A DNA stretch of 64,000 nucleotides from Pseudomonas bharatica CSV86 (GTDB taxonomy: Bacteria > Pseudomonadota > Gammaproteobacteria > Pseudomonadales > Pseudomonadaceae): NCBI RefSeq assembly GCF_000319305.2, contig NZ_AMWJ02000001.1, positions 248,001 through 312,000 of the forward strand, written 5' to 3'. How positions within the stretch are numbered: the stretch's first letter is position 1; each line of letters starts with the position of its first letter. Below, one piece after another: positions 44,813 through 53,928 of this stretch. The position numbers were made by a program, and so were the translations under genes. The notes beneath the pieces were generated by a model. It searched no databases. It saw only the letters and a list, made by a program, of their open reading frames with translations, and was not told where the DNA came from.

Positions 44813-45364
44813 ATGACCACTTCCAACGAAAAAACCTACTTCGATCTGCACATCGCCGGCCTCGGGTACCTCAATCGCATCCGCGAAGTGAAGCCCAAGA
44901 AAGGCGATGCGTTCCTGGCCTGCGACATCGCAGCCTTGAACGGTCCCAGCGACGACGTCTCGTATGTGCGTTTCGACACGCGCGTATCGGGATCGGAAGC
45001 GCAGCACCTGGTGCGCCGCTGCATTCAGGCGGTCGACGCCGAGAAGAAGGTGATGATCGGCTTCCGCCTGGGCGACCTGTGGACCGACACCTTCACCTAC
45101 TCCAAGGGCAAGCGTGCCGGCGAACAGGGGGTGAGCCTCAAGGCCCGGCTGCTGTTCGTCAGTTGGATCAAGGTCGACGGCAAGCTCGTCTACAAAGCCG
45201 AACCCAAGCCGACCGAGACAGACGAGCGGGAGCCGGAAGTCCCTGTGAGGTCCGACGCGCCCGCTGCGCAGCAAGCCTCGGCACCGGAGCCTTCCGAGCC
45301 CGTCGCCGATGCTGCCGACGACGCAGCCGATGCCCCCGCATTGGCCGTTGCCGAGTCGTTCTGA
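44813..45364 (+). CDS. STY4534-family (DUF3577) ICE replication protein
   Basis: The protein has 183 residues: TYFDLHIAGLGYLNRIREVK PKKGDAFLACDIAALNGPSD and VSYVRFDTRVSGSEAQHLVR, followed by GFRLGDLWTDTFTYSKGKRA, match DUF3577/STY4534. The C-terminal 50 residues are Pro/Ala/Glu-rich and probably flexible. The fold is thought to be OB-like, so single-strand DNA binding is plausible. AGGAGA precedes the ATG; a terminator follows the stop. Confidence 0.87.
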   Translation: MTTSNEKTYFDLHIAGLGYLNRIREVKPKKGDAFLACDIAALNGPSDDVSYVRFDTRVSGSEAQHLVRRCIQAVDAEKKVMIGFRLGDLWTDTFTYSKGKRAGEQGVSLKARLLFVSWIKVDGKLVYKAEPKPTETDEREPEVPVRSDAPAAQQASAPEPSEPVADAADDAADAPALAVAESF

Positions 45365-45369
45365 TCCGC

Positions 45370-45397
45370 AAGGCCCCATCACTGGGGCCTTGTCTTC
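45370..45397 (+). terminator. Rho-independent terminator after the STY4534-family gene
   Basis: AAGGCCCC pairs with GGGGCCTT around ATCACT and is followed by GTCTTCTCTT, starting six bases after the stop. Confidence 0.8.
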
Positions 45398-45419
45398 TCT
45401 TCGTCAGCAGGAGACCTTC

Positions 45420-46031
45420 ATGATCACCATCCCCGGCCAACTGGCCATCAAGACCATCCACGGCAGGAACGGCGACTTCAACGTCGGCCGCCTGGCGACC
45501 TCGATCGGCGAGTTCGTCGTGAAAAACGCCGAACTCGATCAGTACCGCGAGGGCAAGTACGACGGTGATTTCGTCATCGTCGAGATTCGCCCCTCCACGT
45601 ACAACGCCAACGGCCGCATGGTCATCGAGATCCGCGCCCATCTGGGCGGGATGACGCTGTCCAACATCGACGCCCTGAGCCGCGACGAAGCCCGCCGGCT
45701 GAGTCCGCAGGAAGTCGATCCGATCGACGAGGAAGCGCAGGCGCCCGTGCCGGCAACGCCCCCGGCCAAGCCGAAGGCGAAGCCGCGCAGTCCGCGCGAT
45801 CCCCTGGTCGATACCACGCCGTTCGGCAGCGAACCGGCTCCCGTGTCCGCTGCGGCCTCGGCCGAGGCAGACGACGCGGCGCTGTTCGGTGCCTTGTGGC
45901 CCCTGTGCGAGACCGTGAAGCTCGATGCGACCGTGGATCGTCGTGTGCTGCGTCAGCAGCGCGACCGTCTCGACAAGCTGGGCTACGAGTTCGCTCCGTT
46001 GTCCCAGGACTGGCACCTCAAAGCTGCCTGA
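45420..46031 (+). CDS. DUF3275 family protein
   Basis: The protein has 203 residues: MITIPGQLAIKTIHGRNGDF NVGRLATSIGEFVVKNAELD QYREGKYDGDFVIVEIRPST is the conserved N-terminal domain of DUF3275. A Pro/Lys/Ala-rich linker (about 100-140) leads to a helical C-terminal segment (AALFGALWPLCETVKLDATV DRRVLRQQRDRLDKLGYEFA). Widespread in ICEs next to STY4534; function unknown. AGGAGA lies before the ATG. Confidence 0.87.
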   Translation: MITIPGQLAIKTIHGRNGDFNVGRLATSIGEFVVKNAELDQYREGKYDGDFVIVEIRPSTYNANGRMVIEIRAHLGGMTLSNIDALSRDEARRLSPQEVDPIDEEAQAPVPATPPAKPKAKPRSPRDPLVDTTPFGSEPAPVSAAASAEADDAALFGALWPLCETVKLDATVDRRVLRQQRDRLDKLGYEFAPLSQDWHLKAA

Positions 46032-46120
46032 TGCATCCGCCGCCTTGCGCGGCATTCCGCCACCCGCCGGGGTTCTCCCCCGACGAGGAGGGCTCCGGCC
46101 TCTTCTTCAAGGAGACCTTC

Positions 46121-46486
46121 ATGGGCTGGACCTTCGTTCGTCAGACGCGCGATCAGTTGATCCGCGAGCTGATCGCTCCGCAGGCGTCCGAACGCGCTTG
46201 CTGCGAAGTCATCGACCACACGCTGGACGGCGACGTCCTGTGGACCGTGGTTCGCGTCACCGCCAGGCAGGCGGGCGTCATGGGCCTCGCGGCCGGTGAG
46301 TCCGTCTGCTACATCGGCTGCCATCTGCTGGAAAGCTCGGGCGGCGATTGGGGCTACTCATCCCTCGATGAGTCCGTGCATCCGTACTACTACTCGTGCC
46401 CGCTGCGCTATCTCGACATGGCGCCGGTGCAAAGCTCCGAGTGGCGCGAGCGGGTTCACCGCTTCCACGCGGGACGCGCCGTCTAG
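46121..46486 (+). CDS. DUF6927-like small ICE protein
   Basis: The protein has 121 residues: MGWTFVRQTRDQLIRELIAP, CEVIDHTLDGDVLWTVVRVT, and CYIGCHLLESSGGDWGYSSL DESVHPYYYSCPLRYLDMAP. The GWGY...CESMxPYYYxCPLxYL-type signature is that of DUF6927, a plasmid and ICE family of unknown role. The start is set by AAGGAGA nine bases upstream. Confidence 0.75.
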   Translation: MGWTFVRQTRDQLIRELIAPQASERACCEVIDHTLDGDVLWTVVRVTARQAGVMGLAAGESVCYIGCHLLESSGGDWGYSSLDESVHPYYYSCPLRYLDMAPVQSSEWRERVHRFHAGRAV

Positions 46487-46569
46487 CGGCACACATCTTC
46501 CTTCACCCAACCGGGGCGAGCATGGCCCGCGGGCTGTGGTTGCTCTTTCATTTCCAAGAGGACATCACC

Positions 46570-47220
46570 ATGCCTGCACCTTCTTCGGCGAAGCCGCTGT
46601 ATCGCATCGACGAATGCCCCGACCTCATGGCCGACGGTTGCGTCGGTGACGAGCAAGGCAATCTCGTCTTTCTCTCGATCTGGGCGCGCGACACCGCCGT
46701 TCAGGAGTTCCTCGCCCGCCTGACCCTCGGCCGGGATGAACAGGGACTGGATCAGTTCCACGTCATCACCGAGCAGGGCGCATCCATCCCGGTCTTCGTC
46801 GGCAACGTCGAGAACCTGGAAAAGCGCATCACCCGTGCCTATCGGCGAACGCTGTTCGGTTCGCTGACGAATGTGTGGCTGTTCGATCGTCGCTGCGTGA
46901 AGCCAGACAAGGCCAACGCCAGCGCGCTGGCGCTTCTGCCCAGGGATTCCGCTCACCGGCTCGACCGGTTGTGGACGCTGGTGCAGGACACCTGCCCGCT
47001 GCCACTGCTCGACCACTGGCGCGACACCGTGCTGGAGCTGTTGCAGACACAGCGGATGCTGACCGGTCTTCCCTTGGCCCTCGGGCCGCTGGAAGGCCAT
47101 CGGCTGGCCCTCGATGTCCCGGCGCTGACGAAGGCGCTGGGCGAGCTGATCCGCAACGGCACCCTCGGCGCCACGCAGTACGAACTGGCCGCGAACGCAC
47201 CGCTTCGGCGTGTGGCGTGA
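46570..47220 (+). CDS. Hypothetical ICE protein (~216 aa)
   Basis: The protein begins MPAPSSAKPLYRIDECPDLM ADGCVGDEQGNLVFLSIWAR and contains FVGNVENLEKRITRAYRRTL FGSLTNVWLFDRRCVKPDKA. The C-terminal half is helical (LDRLWTLVQDTCPLPLLDHW). No recognised domain or membrane segment. Base composition is like the neighbouring ICE genes. No close Shine-Dalgarno other than CAAGAGGACATCACC. Confidence 0.7.
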   Translation: MPAPSSAKPLYRIDECPDLMADGCVGDEQGNLVFLSIWARDTAVQEFLARLTLGRDEQGLDQFHVITEQGASIPVFVGNVENLEKRITRAYRRTLFGSLTNVWLFDRRCVKPDKANASALALLPRDSAHRLDRLWTLVQDTCPLPLLDHWRDTVLELLQTQRMLTGLPLALGPLEGHRLALDVPALTKALGELIRNGTLGATQYELAANAPLRRVA

Positions 47221-47285
47221 GCCATCCCCACGGGCATGCGCGCCGCGCGTGCCCGCCTTCCCTCATCCATCACCAGGAGAAATCC

Positions 47286-48395
47286 ATGGCACTCATGTTT
47301 CCGCGCCTGGCGCGCAACTTCATTCGTAACGGCTACTTCCCCACCGACGAGCCGACGCTGGAGCGGGCCTTGTCCGCACTGGCGCCGTCTCCCGGCTCCA
47401 TGTCCATCCTCGATCCCTGCGCCGGCGAAGGCGTGGCGATTGCCGAAGCCGCCCACGCCCTCGGGCGCGAGCAAGTCCAGGCCTTCGCCGTCGAGTACGA
47501 CGCCGAGCGTGCCCGCCACGCACGGCAACTGGTCGATCGCTGCATCCACGGTGACCTGATGGACTCGCTGATCTCGCGTCAGTCCTTCGGGCTGCTGTGG
47601 CTGAACCCGCCGTATGGCGACCTGAGCAAGGACGTGAACGGCAACATCGGCTATCAGGGCCAGGGCCGTGCTCGGCTGGAAAAGCTGTTCTATCAGCGCG
47701 CGCTGCCGCTGCTGCAGTACGGCGGCGTGCTGATCTTCATCGTGCCGTCCTACGTGCTCGACGCCGAGCTGGTCGGATGGCTGACGCGCCACTTCGCCGA
47801 CCTGCGCATCTACCGTGCGGTGGAAGCGCAGTTCAAGCAGGTGGTGATCTTCGGTCGCCGGGTTCGCCAGCGCGACCAGGCGTCGGAGTCGGCCAAAGCC
47901 GTGCGCGGTCTGCTGCTGCAGATCGGACAAGGCGACGCCGAAGCCGAGGAACTGCCGCTCGAATGGCCGTTCCTGCCGTACCCCGTCCCTGCCAGCCCGG
48001 CCGAGCCGGAGCACTTCTATCGCGTGACGATGGAGCCCGAGCAGTTCGCCGATGAAGTCGGCCGGCTGCAAGGACTCTGGCCGGCGCTCGATGCCCACCT
48101 GGGCGCCGCGCAGCAATCGCTGCGTCCGCCCGCGCGGGCCTTGTCGCACTGGCATCTCGCCCTGGCCCTGGCCGCAGGCGCGATCTCCGGCGTGGTGAAG
48201 TCCAGGACCGGGCGCGTGCTCGTTGTCAAAGGTGATACCCACAAGGAGAAGACCCTCCAGACGGAGTACACCGAGCGCGACGACGGCTCTGTGGCCGAGA
48301 CGCGCATCCTCACCGACAAGTTCGTGCCGGTCATTCGTGCATGGGACTTGACGCTGGGCTCGCCCACGTGGGGCGAAGTGCTGACCATCCGCTGA
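47286..48395 (+). CDS. DUF6094 protein with N6-adenine methyltransferase-like fold
   Basis: The protein has 369 residues. The SAM-binding motif is MSILDPCAGEGVAIAEAAHA (about 39-58) and the amino-methyltransferase motif IV is LLWLNPPYGDLSKD (NPPY, about 109-122). VVIFGRRVRQRD and a C-terminal domain with DGSVAETRILTDKFVPVIRA follow. The NPPY motif is that of DNA or RNA N6-adenine methylases, so it may modify DNA during transfer or protect against restriction. No restriction partner is adjacent. Conserved in ICEs of this type. Confidence 0.8.
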   Translation: MALMFPRLARNFIRNGYFPTDEPTLERALSALAPSPGSMSILDPCAGEGVAIAEAAHALGREQVQAFAVEYDAERARHARQLVDRCIHGDLMDSLISRQSFGLLWLNPPYGDLSKDVNGNIGYQGQGRARLEKLFYQRALPLLQYGGVLIFIVPSYVLDAELVGWLTRHFADLRIYRAVEAQFKQVVIFGRRVRQRDQASESAKAVRGLLLQIGQGDAEAEELPLEWPFLPYPVPASPAEPEHFYRVTMEPEQFADEVGRLQGLWPALDAHLGAAQQSLRPPARALSHWHLALALAAGAISGVVKSRTGRVLVVKGDTHKEKTLQTEYTERDDGSVAETRILTDKFVPVIRAWDLTLGSPTWGEVLTIR

Positions 48396-48496
48396 TCGCT
48401 GTTCCCTGACGGTTCGCCGTCGCTTTCATCCACCCACCGGGGTCACGTTGCCCCGATGGGGTGCCGTGGCCCGCTTTTCCGAAAGGAGAAACCACC

Positions 48497-48802
48497 ATGG
48501 CACTCGCAGTCCTCAACCTCGCGTCACAAGCACGCTTTTCGCCCGGGCAGGTGGTCATGACCGCCGGCGTCGACGAGCTGGTCCGACAGGGCCGGCTCAA
48601 CCCCACGCCGTACCTGCGCCGCCATCTTCATGGCGAATGGGGCGACCTGAGCGACAGCGATCGGCGGCAGAACGACGCCGCGCTGCAATCCGGCGAGGAT
48701 CGTCTGTTCTCGTCCTACCAGGTCACGCGCGACCTGAAGCTCTGGATCATCACCGAATGGGATCGCAGCGTCACCACGCTGCTGTTGCCCAGCGAATACT
48801 GA
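48497..48802 (+). CDS. Small conserved plasmid/ICE protein
   Basis: The protein has 101 residues: ARFSPGQVVMTAGVDELVRQ, PYLRRHLHGEWGDLSDSDRR QNDAALQSGEDRLFSSYQVT and LWIITEWDRSVTTLLLPSEY. This small domain is common on plasmids and ICEs and has no known activity. AAAGGAG lies before the ATG. The gene is preceded by a leader hairpin rich in CCCC/GGGG. Confidence 0.78.
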   Translation: MALAVLNLASQARFSPGQVVMTAGVDELVRQGRLNPTPYLRRHLHGEWGDLSDSDRRQNDAALQSGEDRLFSSYQVTRDLKLWIITEWDRSVTTLLLPSEY

Positions 48803-48911
48803 TCCGCATCCAGCGGCACCTACACGTTTCTACGCCGCATCTTTCTTCCCACCCAGGGGCATGTCACCGCCCCGTGGGGAGGTGCATGCCCCATTGCTCT
48901 GGAGCATCACC

Positions 48912-51183
48912 ATGTCCCTCGATCTCGAAACCGTTCCCGAAACCGCTGTGCAGCGCGACCTGCTCGAAGCGGCCGCTTCACCCCTCACGCTCAGCCTGCA
49001 GGACTTCGTGTCCGAGTTCGGCGACGAGCTGCTCGACTCGCTCAACCGCGCCAATCCTCCGGTCTACACCGGTCAGGTGCGGGTGCATCGGCAACTGATC
49101 CTCGCCGCGCTCAAGCGCAAGCTGTTCCCCGCGCAAGCCGATGTGGTCCACGCCGTCACCGAGCTGTTGGTCGATCGCGGCGAACGCGCCGCGATCGTCA
49201 ACGGCGAGATGGGCTGCGGCAAGACGACCGTCGGCATCGCCACGGCCGCCGTGCTCAACGCCGAAGGCTACCGCCGCACCCTGGTGCTCTCGCCACCCCA
49301 CCTGGTCTACAAGTGGCGGCGCGAGATCCAGGAGACGGTGGCCGGTGCCAAGGTCTGGGTGCTCAACGGCCCGGACACGCTGGTCAAGCTGCTGAAACTG
49401 CGCGAGCAGTTGGGCGTGCCGGCCGAGGGCCAGGAGTTCTTCGTCCTGGGCCGCGTGCGGATGCGGATGGGGTTCCACTGGAAACCTGTCTTCGTTCGGC
49501 GGCGCACGCCTCATGGCGACGTGGGGGCCTGCCCGGATTGCGGGCATGTCATCACCGACCTCGACGGCGAGCCGATCAACCCGGTCGAGCTGGAAGCCGA
49601 GGAGTCCCGCCGCAAGTGCAGCCACTGCCGTGCACCGCTGTGGTCGTTGATCCGTCCCAGGGGCCTGTCCGCCAGCGATCAGTCCTCCGCCGTCCTCAAA
49701 GCCCTGAAGCGCATTCCGACCATAGGCGAAGTCACCGCGCAGAAGCTGATGCAGAAGTTCGGCGACGCATTCCTCGCGTCGATGCTCGGGGACAACATCC
49801 ACGAGTTCATCAACCTGATGGACGACCGGGGTGAGCTGATCTTCTCGGACCGGCAAGCCCATCGCATGGAACGTGCTATGGCCAACATGGAGTTCGGCTT
49901 CGGCGAAGGCGGCTACCAGCCGTCCGAGTTCATCAAGAGACAGCTTCCCCAAGGCACGTTCGACCTGCTCATCGCCGACGAGGCGCACGAGTACAAGAAC
50001 GGCGGCTCCGCACAGGGCCAGGCCATGGGGGTGTTGGCGGCCAAGGCGCGCAAGACGCTGCTGCTCACCGGCACGCTGATGGGCGGCTACGGCGACGACC
50101 TGTTCCACCTGCTGTTCCGAGCCCTGCCGGGGCGGATGATCGAAGACGGCTACCGGCCGACGAAGAGCGGCAGCATGACGTCGGCTGCGATGGCGTTCAT
50201 GCGCGATCACGGTGTCTTGAAGGACATCTATTCCGAGAGCACTGGCACGGCGCACAAGACCGCCAAGGGCACCAAGGTATCGGTGCGCACGGTCAAGGCG
50301 CCGGGCTTCGGCCGAAGGGCGTGCTGCGTTGCGTCCTGCCGTTCACGGTCTTCCTCAAGTTGAAGGACATCGGTGGCAACGTGTTGCCCCCTACGACGAG
50401 GAGTTCCGCGAAGTCGCGATGGACACGGCGCAGGCCGCGGCCTACCGCGATCTGGCGGGTCGGCTGACCCTGGAGCTGAAGCAGGCCCTGGCGAAGCGCG
50501 ACACGACGCTGCTCGGTGTAGTCCTCAACGTGCTGCTGGCCTGGCCGGACTGCTGCTTCCGGTCGGAAACGGTGGTGCATCCGCGCACGCGCAACACCTT
50601 GGCGTTCGTACCGGCTCAGTTCAACGAGCTGGAGGTGATGCCCAAGGAGCGCGAGCTGATCGAGATCTGCAAGCAGGAGAAGGCGGAAGGTCGCAAGACC
50701 CTGGCCTATTCGGTCTACACCGGCACGCGCGACACCACATCGCGCCTGAAGGTGCTGCTGGAGCAGGAAGGCTTCAAGGTGGCGGTACTGCGCGCGAGCG
50801 TGGATGCCTCCCGCCGGGAAGACTGGATCGCCGAGCAGCTGGACCGTGGCATCGACGTGCTCATCACCAATCCCGAGCTGGTGAAAACCGGCCTGGACCT
50901 GCTGGAGTTCCCGACCATCGTGTTCCTCCAGTCCGGCTACAACGTTTACTCGTTGCAGCAGGCCGCCCGGCGTTCCTGGCGCATCGGCCAGAAGCAGCCG
51001 GTGCGCGTGATCTACCTCGGCTACGCCAACTCCTCGCAGATGACCTGCCTGGGGTTGATGGCCCGGAAGATCATGGTGTCGCAGAGCACCTCGGGCGACG
51101 TACCCGAGTCGGGCTTGGATGTTCTGAACCAGGATGGCGATTCCGTCGAGGTTGCCCTGGCCCGGCAGCTTGTCACGGCCTGA
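48912..51183 (+). pseudogene. SNF2-like superfamily 2 helicase of the ICE, two one-base frameshifts
   Basis: The product starts MSLDLETVPETAVQRDLLEA. It has Walker A AIVNGEMGCGKTTVGIATA (about 98-106) and a DEAH box LLIADEAHEYKNG. A zinc-finger-like pair (CPDCGHVITD and CSHCRAPLW) lies between them. The helicase C-terminal domain includes LAYSVYTGTRDTTSRLKVLL, VFLQSGYNVYSLQQAARRSW RIGQKQPV, typical of SNF2/RapA-type enzymes. Frame breaks lie near 50312 (TTCGGCCGAAG lacks a C) and at the C-run 50387-50391 (one C short). Restored length is about 757 residues. It may remodel protein-DNA complexes during transfer or replication. Confidence 0.82.
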
Positions 51184-51230
51184 TCCATGTACCCATGCCA
51201 GTGGCCCCTCGGGGTCGCCGGCTTCTTTCC

Positions 51231-51254
51231 ACGGCCCTTCGGGCCGTTTTTCTT
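51231..51254 (+). terminator. Rho-independent terminator after the helicase gene
   Basis: ACGGCCC pairs with GGGCCGT around TTC and is followed by TTTTTCTT. It separates the accessory region from the conjugation block. Confidence 0.85.
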
Positions 51255-51380
51255 GTGCGTATGACAGCTCATGGCGCTGCCCAGCCATGTATTCGGGCGG
51301 GCGTCAGTGCGTTTTGTTTGCTGCCCGCAGGCCAAGCGGCGGCGATGGTGAGCGCTCCGTGTTCCAGGGAAGCGCCCTCC

Positions 51381-51950
51381 ATGCAACCATCCATCCGCGC
51401 TGTTCACCGCCTGGCCCTCGCCGCTGGCTTGCTGGCCGGCAGCCTGTTGGCCGCCGGCTGCGCCACGACCGCCGCGCCGTCTGCGCCAGCGGTGCCGGCC
51501 GCATCGCCGACCGCCGTCGCGCCGGAGCCGGATTTCGTTCCGGTGGCCCGCTACGGCCGCTACACCCTGGTCGAGCTGGCGCCGGAACCTGCGCAGCGTG
51601 ATCTCTTGCAGCAGGCGGTGGAGGTCTCGATTCCGCCCATGCTCGATGCCAGCGTGGGCGATGCCATGCGCCATGTGCTCCTGCGTTCCGGCTACCGGCT
51701 CTGCGATGCGGCCGAAGCCGCCACGCTCTACGCGCTGCCGCTGCCCGCCGCACACCTGCGCCTGGGTCCGCTGATGCTGCGCGATGCCTTGCTGACCCTT
51801 GCCGGCCCCGCCTGGGAGCTGTCGGTCGATGACTTGACCCGCCAGGTCTGCTTCAGCCGGCACGGTGCTCCCACCTTCCTTTCCGCCAACCCGCCCGGCA
51901 CCGCCACGCCCGTGCCGGACGTCGACCGGCCCGAGGAGCTGCAGCCATGA
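51381..51950 (+). CDS. pilL: PilL N-terminal-type lipoprotein of the ICE
   Basis: The protein has 189 residues. It is a lipoprotein by its lipobox SLLAAGC after the signal MQPSIRAVHRLALAAGLLAG. The body reads VARYGRYTLVELAPEPAQRD LLQQAVEVSIPPMLDASVGD AMRHVLLRSGYRLCDA, the PFGI-1-class PilL N-terminal domain, a TcpQ/secretin-like element. It is the first gene of the conjugation block and overlaps the next gene by four bases. The role is an envelope component of the transfer pilus or channel. Confidence 0.82.
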   Translation: MQPSIRAVHRLALAAGLLAGSLLAAGCATTAAPSAPAVPAASPTAVAPEPDFVPVARYGRYTLVELAPEPAQRDLLQQAVEVSIPPMLDASVGDAMRHVLLRSGYRLCDAAEAATLYALPLPAAHLRLGPLMLRDALLTLAGPAWELSVDDLTRQVCFSRHGAPTFLSANPPGTATPVPDVDRPEELQP

Positions 51951-52594
51951 CCTTTCCCCAAGCGCCATCCGAGCGCAGTTCCCGCACGCGCTGGCTCAAG
52001 ATCTCCGCAGTCTTCTGGCTGCTGCTCATCAGTGCCGTGGCACTCATCAACCGCGTCGGCCTGTCGCGGCTCGCCGAACAGACCCAGAGCAGCGCACAGG
52101 ATGCGCAGGTCAAGGCGCTGGGCCTGCGCGTGGCCGATCTCGAACGACAGGCCGATGCGGACAAGCGCCGGCCGGCGCCGATCAGCCAGGCCGAATTCGC
52201 CAACGCGCGGCAGGCGCTGGACGAACGGATGACGCGCCTCGAAGAGGCCGACGAGACGAGGGCCCTGGCCGTCGACCTGCGGACGCTGCAGGCGCGCGCG
52301 AGCGGAATCGAAACCCGCCTGGAGAAGGCCCGGCAGGTGGCATCCGCCGCTCGCCCGCGCGCTCCGGTTGCGACGAAACCCAAGGTGCCGGAGCCACCGT
52401 TCCGGGTGCTCGGCGTGGAGCTGCGGGGAGGCGAGCGCTTTCTGTCGATCACCTCCACCGCCGCGGCCTCGCTCGCGGGCGCCCGGCTGATGCGCCAGGG
52501 CGAGGCCGAGGGCGGCTGGCAACTGCAGTCCATCGAGGCGCAGGCGGGCGTGTTCCAGGTGAACGGCCAGACGCAGCGCGTCGCGGTGCCGTAG
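51947..52594 (+). CDS. Single-pass ICE membrane protein with coiled coil
   Basis: The protein has 215 residues. One N-terminal membrane segment (WLKISAVFWLLLISAVALI) is followed by a coiled coil (about 45-130, VKALGLRVADLERQADADKR). A C-terminal domain reads FRVLGVELRGGERFLSITST, GWQLQSIEAQAGVFQVNGQT, resembling PilP-like domains of secretion and type IV pilus systems. Topology is an inner-membrane anchor with a periplasmic body. Position between PilL and TIGR03759 is conserved in this ICE class. Confidence 0.75.
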   Translation: MTFPQAPSERSSRTRWLKISAVFWLLLISAVALINRVGLSRLAEQTQSSAQDAQVKALGLRVADLERQADADKRRPAPISQAEFANARQALDERMTRLEEADETRALAVDLRTLQARASGIETRLEKARQVASAARPRAPVATKPKVPEPPFRVLGVELRGGERFLSITSTAAASLAGARLMRQGEAEGGWQLQSIEAQAGVFQVNGQTQRVAVP

Positions 52595-52603
52595 GAGGTC
52601 GCC

Positions 52604-53323
52604 ATGATCCTGCGGTCGCTGCTCGCTGCCGTCGTCCTGTTCGCCGCCTTCGGCGCATCCGCCCAGCCGGCCCCGGTGACGAACTCGCGCATGGTGCCCG
52701 CCCGGGTGCAGCCGGGCGCCGATGCCGCGCTCGACGAGAGGCAGGCGCGGGAGTGGGGGCTTCGCCCCGAGGAGTGGGCGCGTTACCGGCAACTGATGCA
52801 GGGGCCGCTCGGGGTCTATTCGCCCCGGCTCGATCCGCTCACGGCGCTGGGCATCGAGGCCCGCAGCGAGGAGGAGCGCAGGCGCTACGCCGAGCTGCAG
52901 GTGCAGGCCGAGGCCCGGCGCGTCGGCAAGACGCTGGCCTATCAGCGGTCCTACGACGCGGCGTGGCAGCGCCTGTTTCCCGGGCAGCCGCGCGTGAGCC
53001 TGCCCGGCGCCAAGGCGCAGGGTGCCGGCAACACCGGCTCCGGGCGCCTGGCGGTCTTCGTCAAGGCCGACTGCACACCGTGCGCGCAGCGCGTGCAGCA
53101 GTTGCAGGCGGCCGGCACGGCCTTCGACCTCTACATGGTCGGCAGCCGTCAGGACGACGCGCGCATCCGGCAGTGGGCCACCCAGGCGGGCATCGACCCG
53201 GCCAGGGTGCGCGCCCGCACCATCACGCTCAACCACGATGCCGGGCGCTGGCTGTCGCTGGGCCTGCCCGGCGATCTGCCGGCCGTGGTGCGCGAGGTGA
53301 ACGGCCAATGGCAGCGGCAATAG
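52604..53323 (+). CDS. TIGR03759 family ICE protein
   Basis: The protein has 239 residues with a signal peptide (MILRSLLAAVVLFAAFGASA). Family landmarks are ARVQPGADAALDERQAREWG LRPEEWARYRQLMQGPLGVY SPRLDPLTALGIEARSEEER. The second half is thioredoxin-like with LAVFVKADCTPCAQRVQQLQ, a CxxC pair (CTPC). It is likely periplasmic and could act in disulfide handling of transfer proteins. AGGAGG-like sequence precedes the start; the gene overlaps the transglycosylase by 16 bases. Confidence 0.88.
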   Translation: MILRSLLAAVVLFAAFGASAQPAPVTNSRMVPARVQPGADAALDERQAREWGLRPEEWARYRQLMQGPLGVYSPRLDPLTALGIEARSEEERRRYAELQVQAEARRVGKTLAYQRSYDAAWQRLFPGQPRVSLPGAKAQGAGNTGSGRLAVFVKADCTPCAQRVQQLQAAGTAFDLYMVGSRQDDARIRQWATQAGIDPARVRARTITLNHDAGRWLSLGLPGDLPAVVREVNGQWQRQ

Positions 53324-53928
53324 GTACTCCGGGCCGGGAGCGTCGGCCGTCCCGCGTCGCCATCCGCTGCGCCAGCACCGCGCTGCTGCTCGCCACCGGC
53401 GGCTGGGCGTGGGCTGGCCTGGCGCGGGAAGTGCCGCCGCCGGCCTATCGACTGGCGGCGCATCGTGCAGACGTGCCGGCGGCGGTGCTGTACGCGGTGG
53501 CCTTGCAGGAGAGCGGCGCCATGCTGCGCGGGCGCCTGATCCCCTGGCCGTGGACGCTCAACGTCGCCGGCACGCCGCAGCGCTACGCCACCCGCGCCGA
53601 GGCCTGCGCGGGGCTGCGCCGGGCACTCGCCCGCACGCCGGCCAATCGCATCGACGCCGGCCTCGGCCAGGTCAATCTCGGCTACCACACGCATCGCTAC
53701 ACGCAGCCCTGCGAGCTGCTGGACCCGTACCGCAACCTCGCCATTGCCGCAGAAATCCTGCGCGAACAGCACACCCCGGGCGAGGACTGGCTGCTTGCCA
53801 TCGGCCGCTACCACCGGCCCGCCGGTGGGGCACCCGCGGCGCGCTACCGGCGCAGTGTGCATCGGCACCTGATCCGCGTGCTCGACCCCGGCGTTCCCGT
53901 TCCAACCCTCCAGGCCGCTACGCCATGA
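53308..53928 (+). CDS. Lytic transglycosylase (SLT/VirB1-like)
   Basis: The start at 53308 lies inside the end of the TIGR03759 gene. The 206-residue product has an N-terminal hydrophobic segment (ALLLATGGWAWAGLA). The SLT domain shows VPAAVLYAVALQESGAML with the catalytic Glu, ANRIDAGLGQVNLGYHTHRY (GxGQVN), and PYRNLAIAAEILREQH. It cuts peptidoglycan to let the transfer channel through. Catalytic motifs are complete. Confidence 0.88.
   Translation: MAAAIGTPGRERRPSRVAIRCASTALLLATGGWAWAGLAREVPPPAYRLAAHRADVPAAVLYAVALQESGAMLRGRLIPWPWTLNVAGTPQRYATRAEACAGLRRALARTPANRIDAGLGQVNLGYHTHRYTQPCELLDPYRNLAIAAEILREQHTPGEDWLLAIGRYHRPAGGAPAARYRRSVHRHLIRVLDPGVPVPTLQAATP

Noticed and set aside
51865..53305. 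Upstream extension of the transglycosylase frame over the two preceding genes
   Set aside because: The first 480 codons are a shadow of the TIGR03759 and membrane-protein genes; the SLT protein has a natural start at 53308 overlapping the previous stop.
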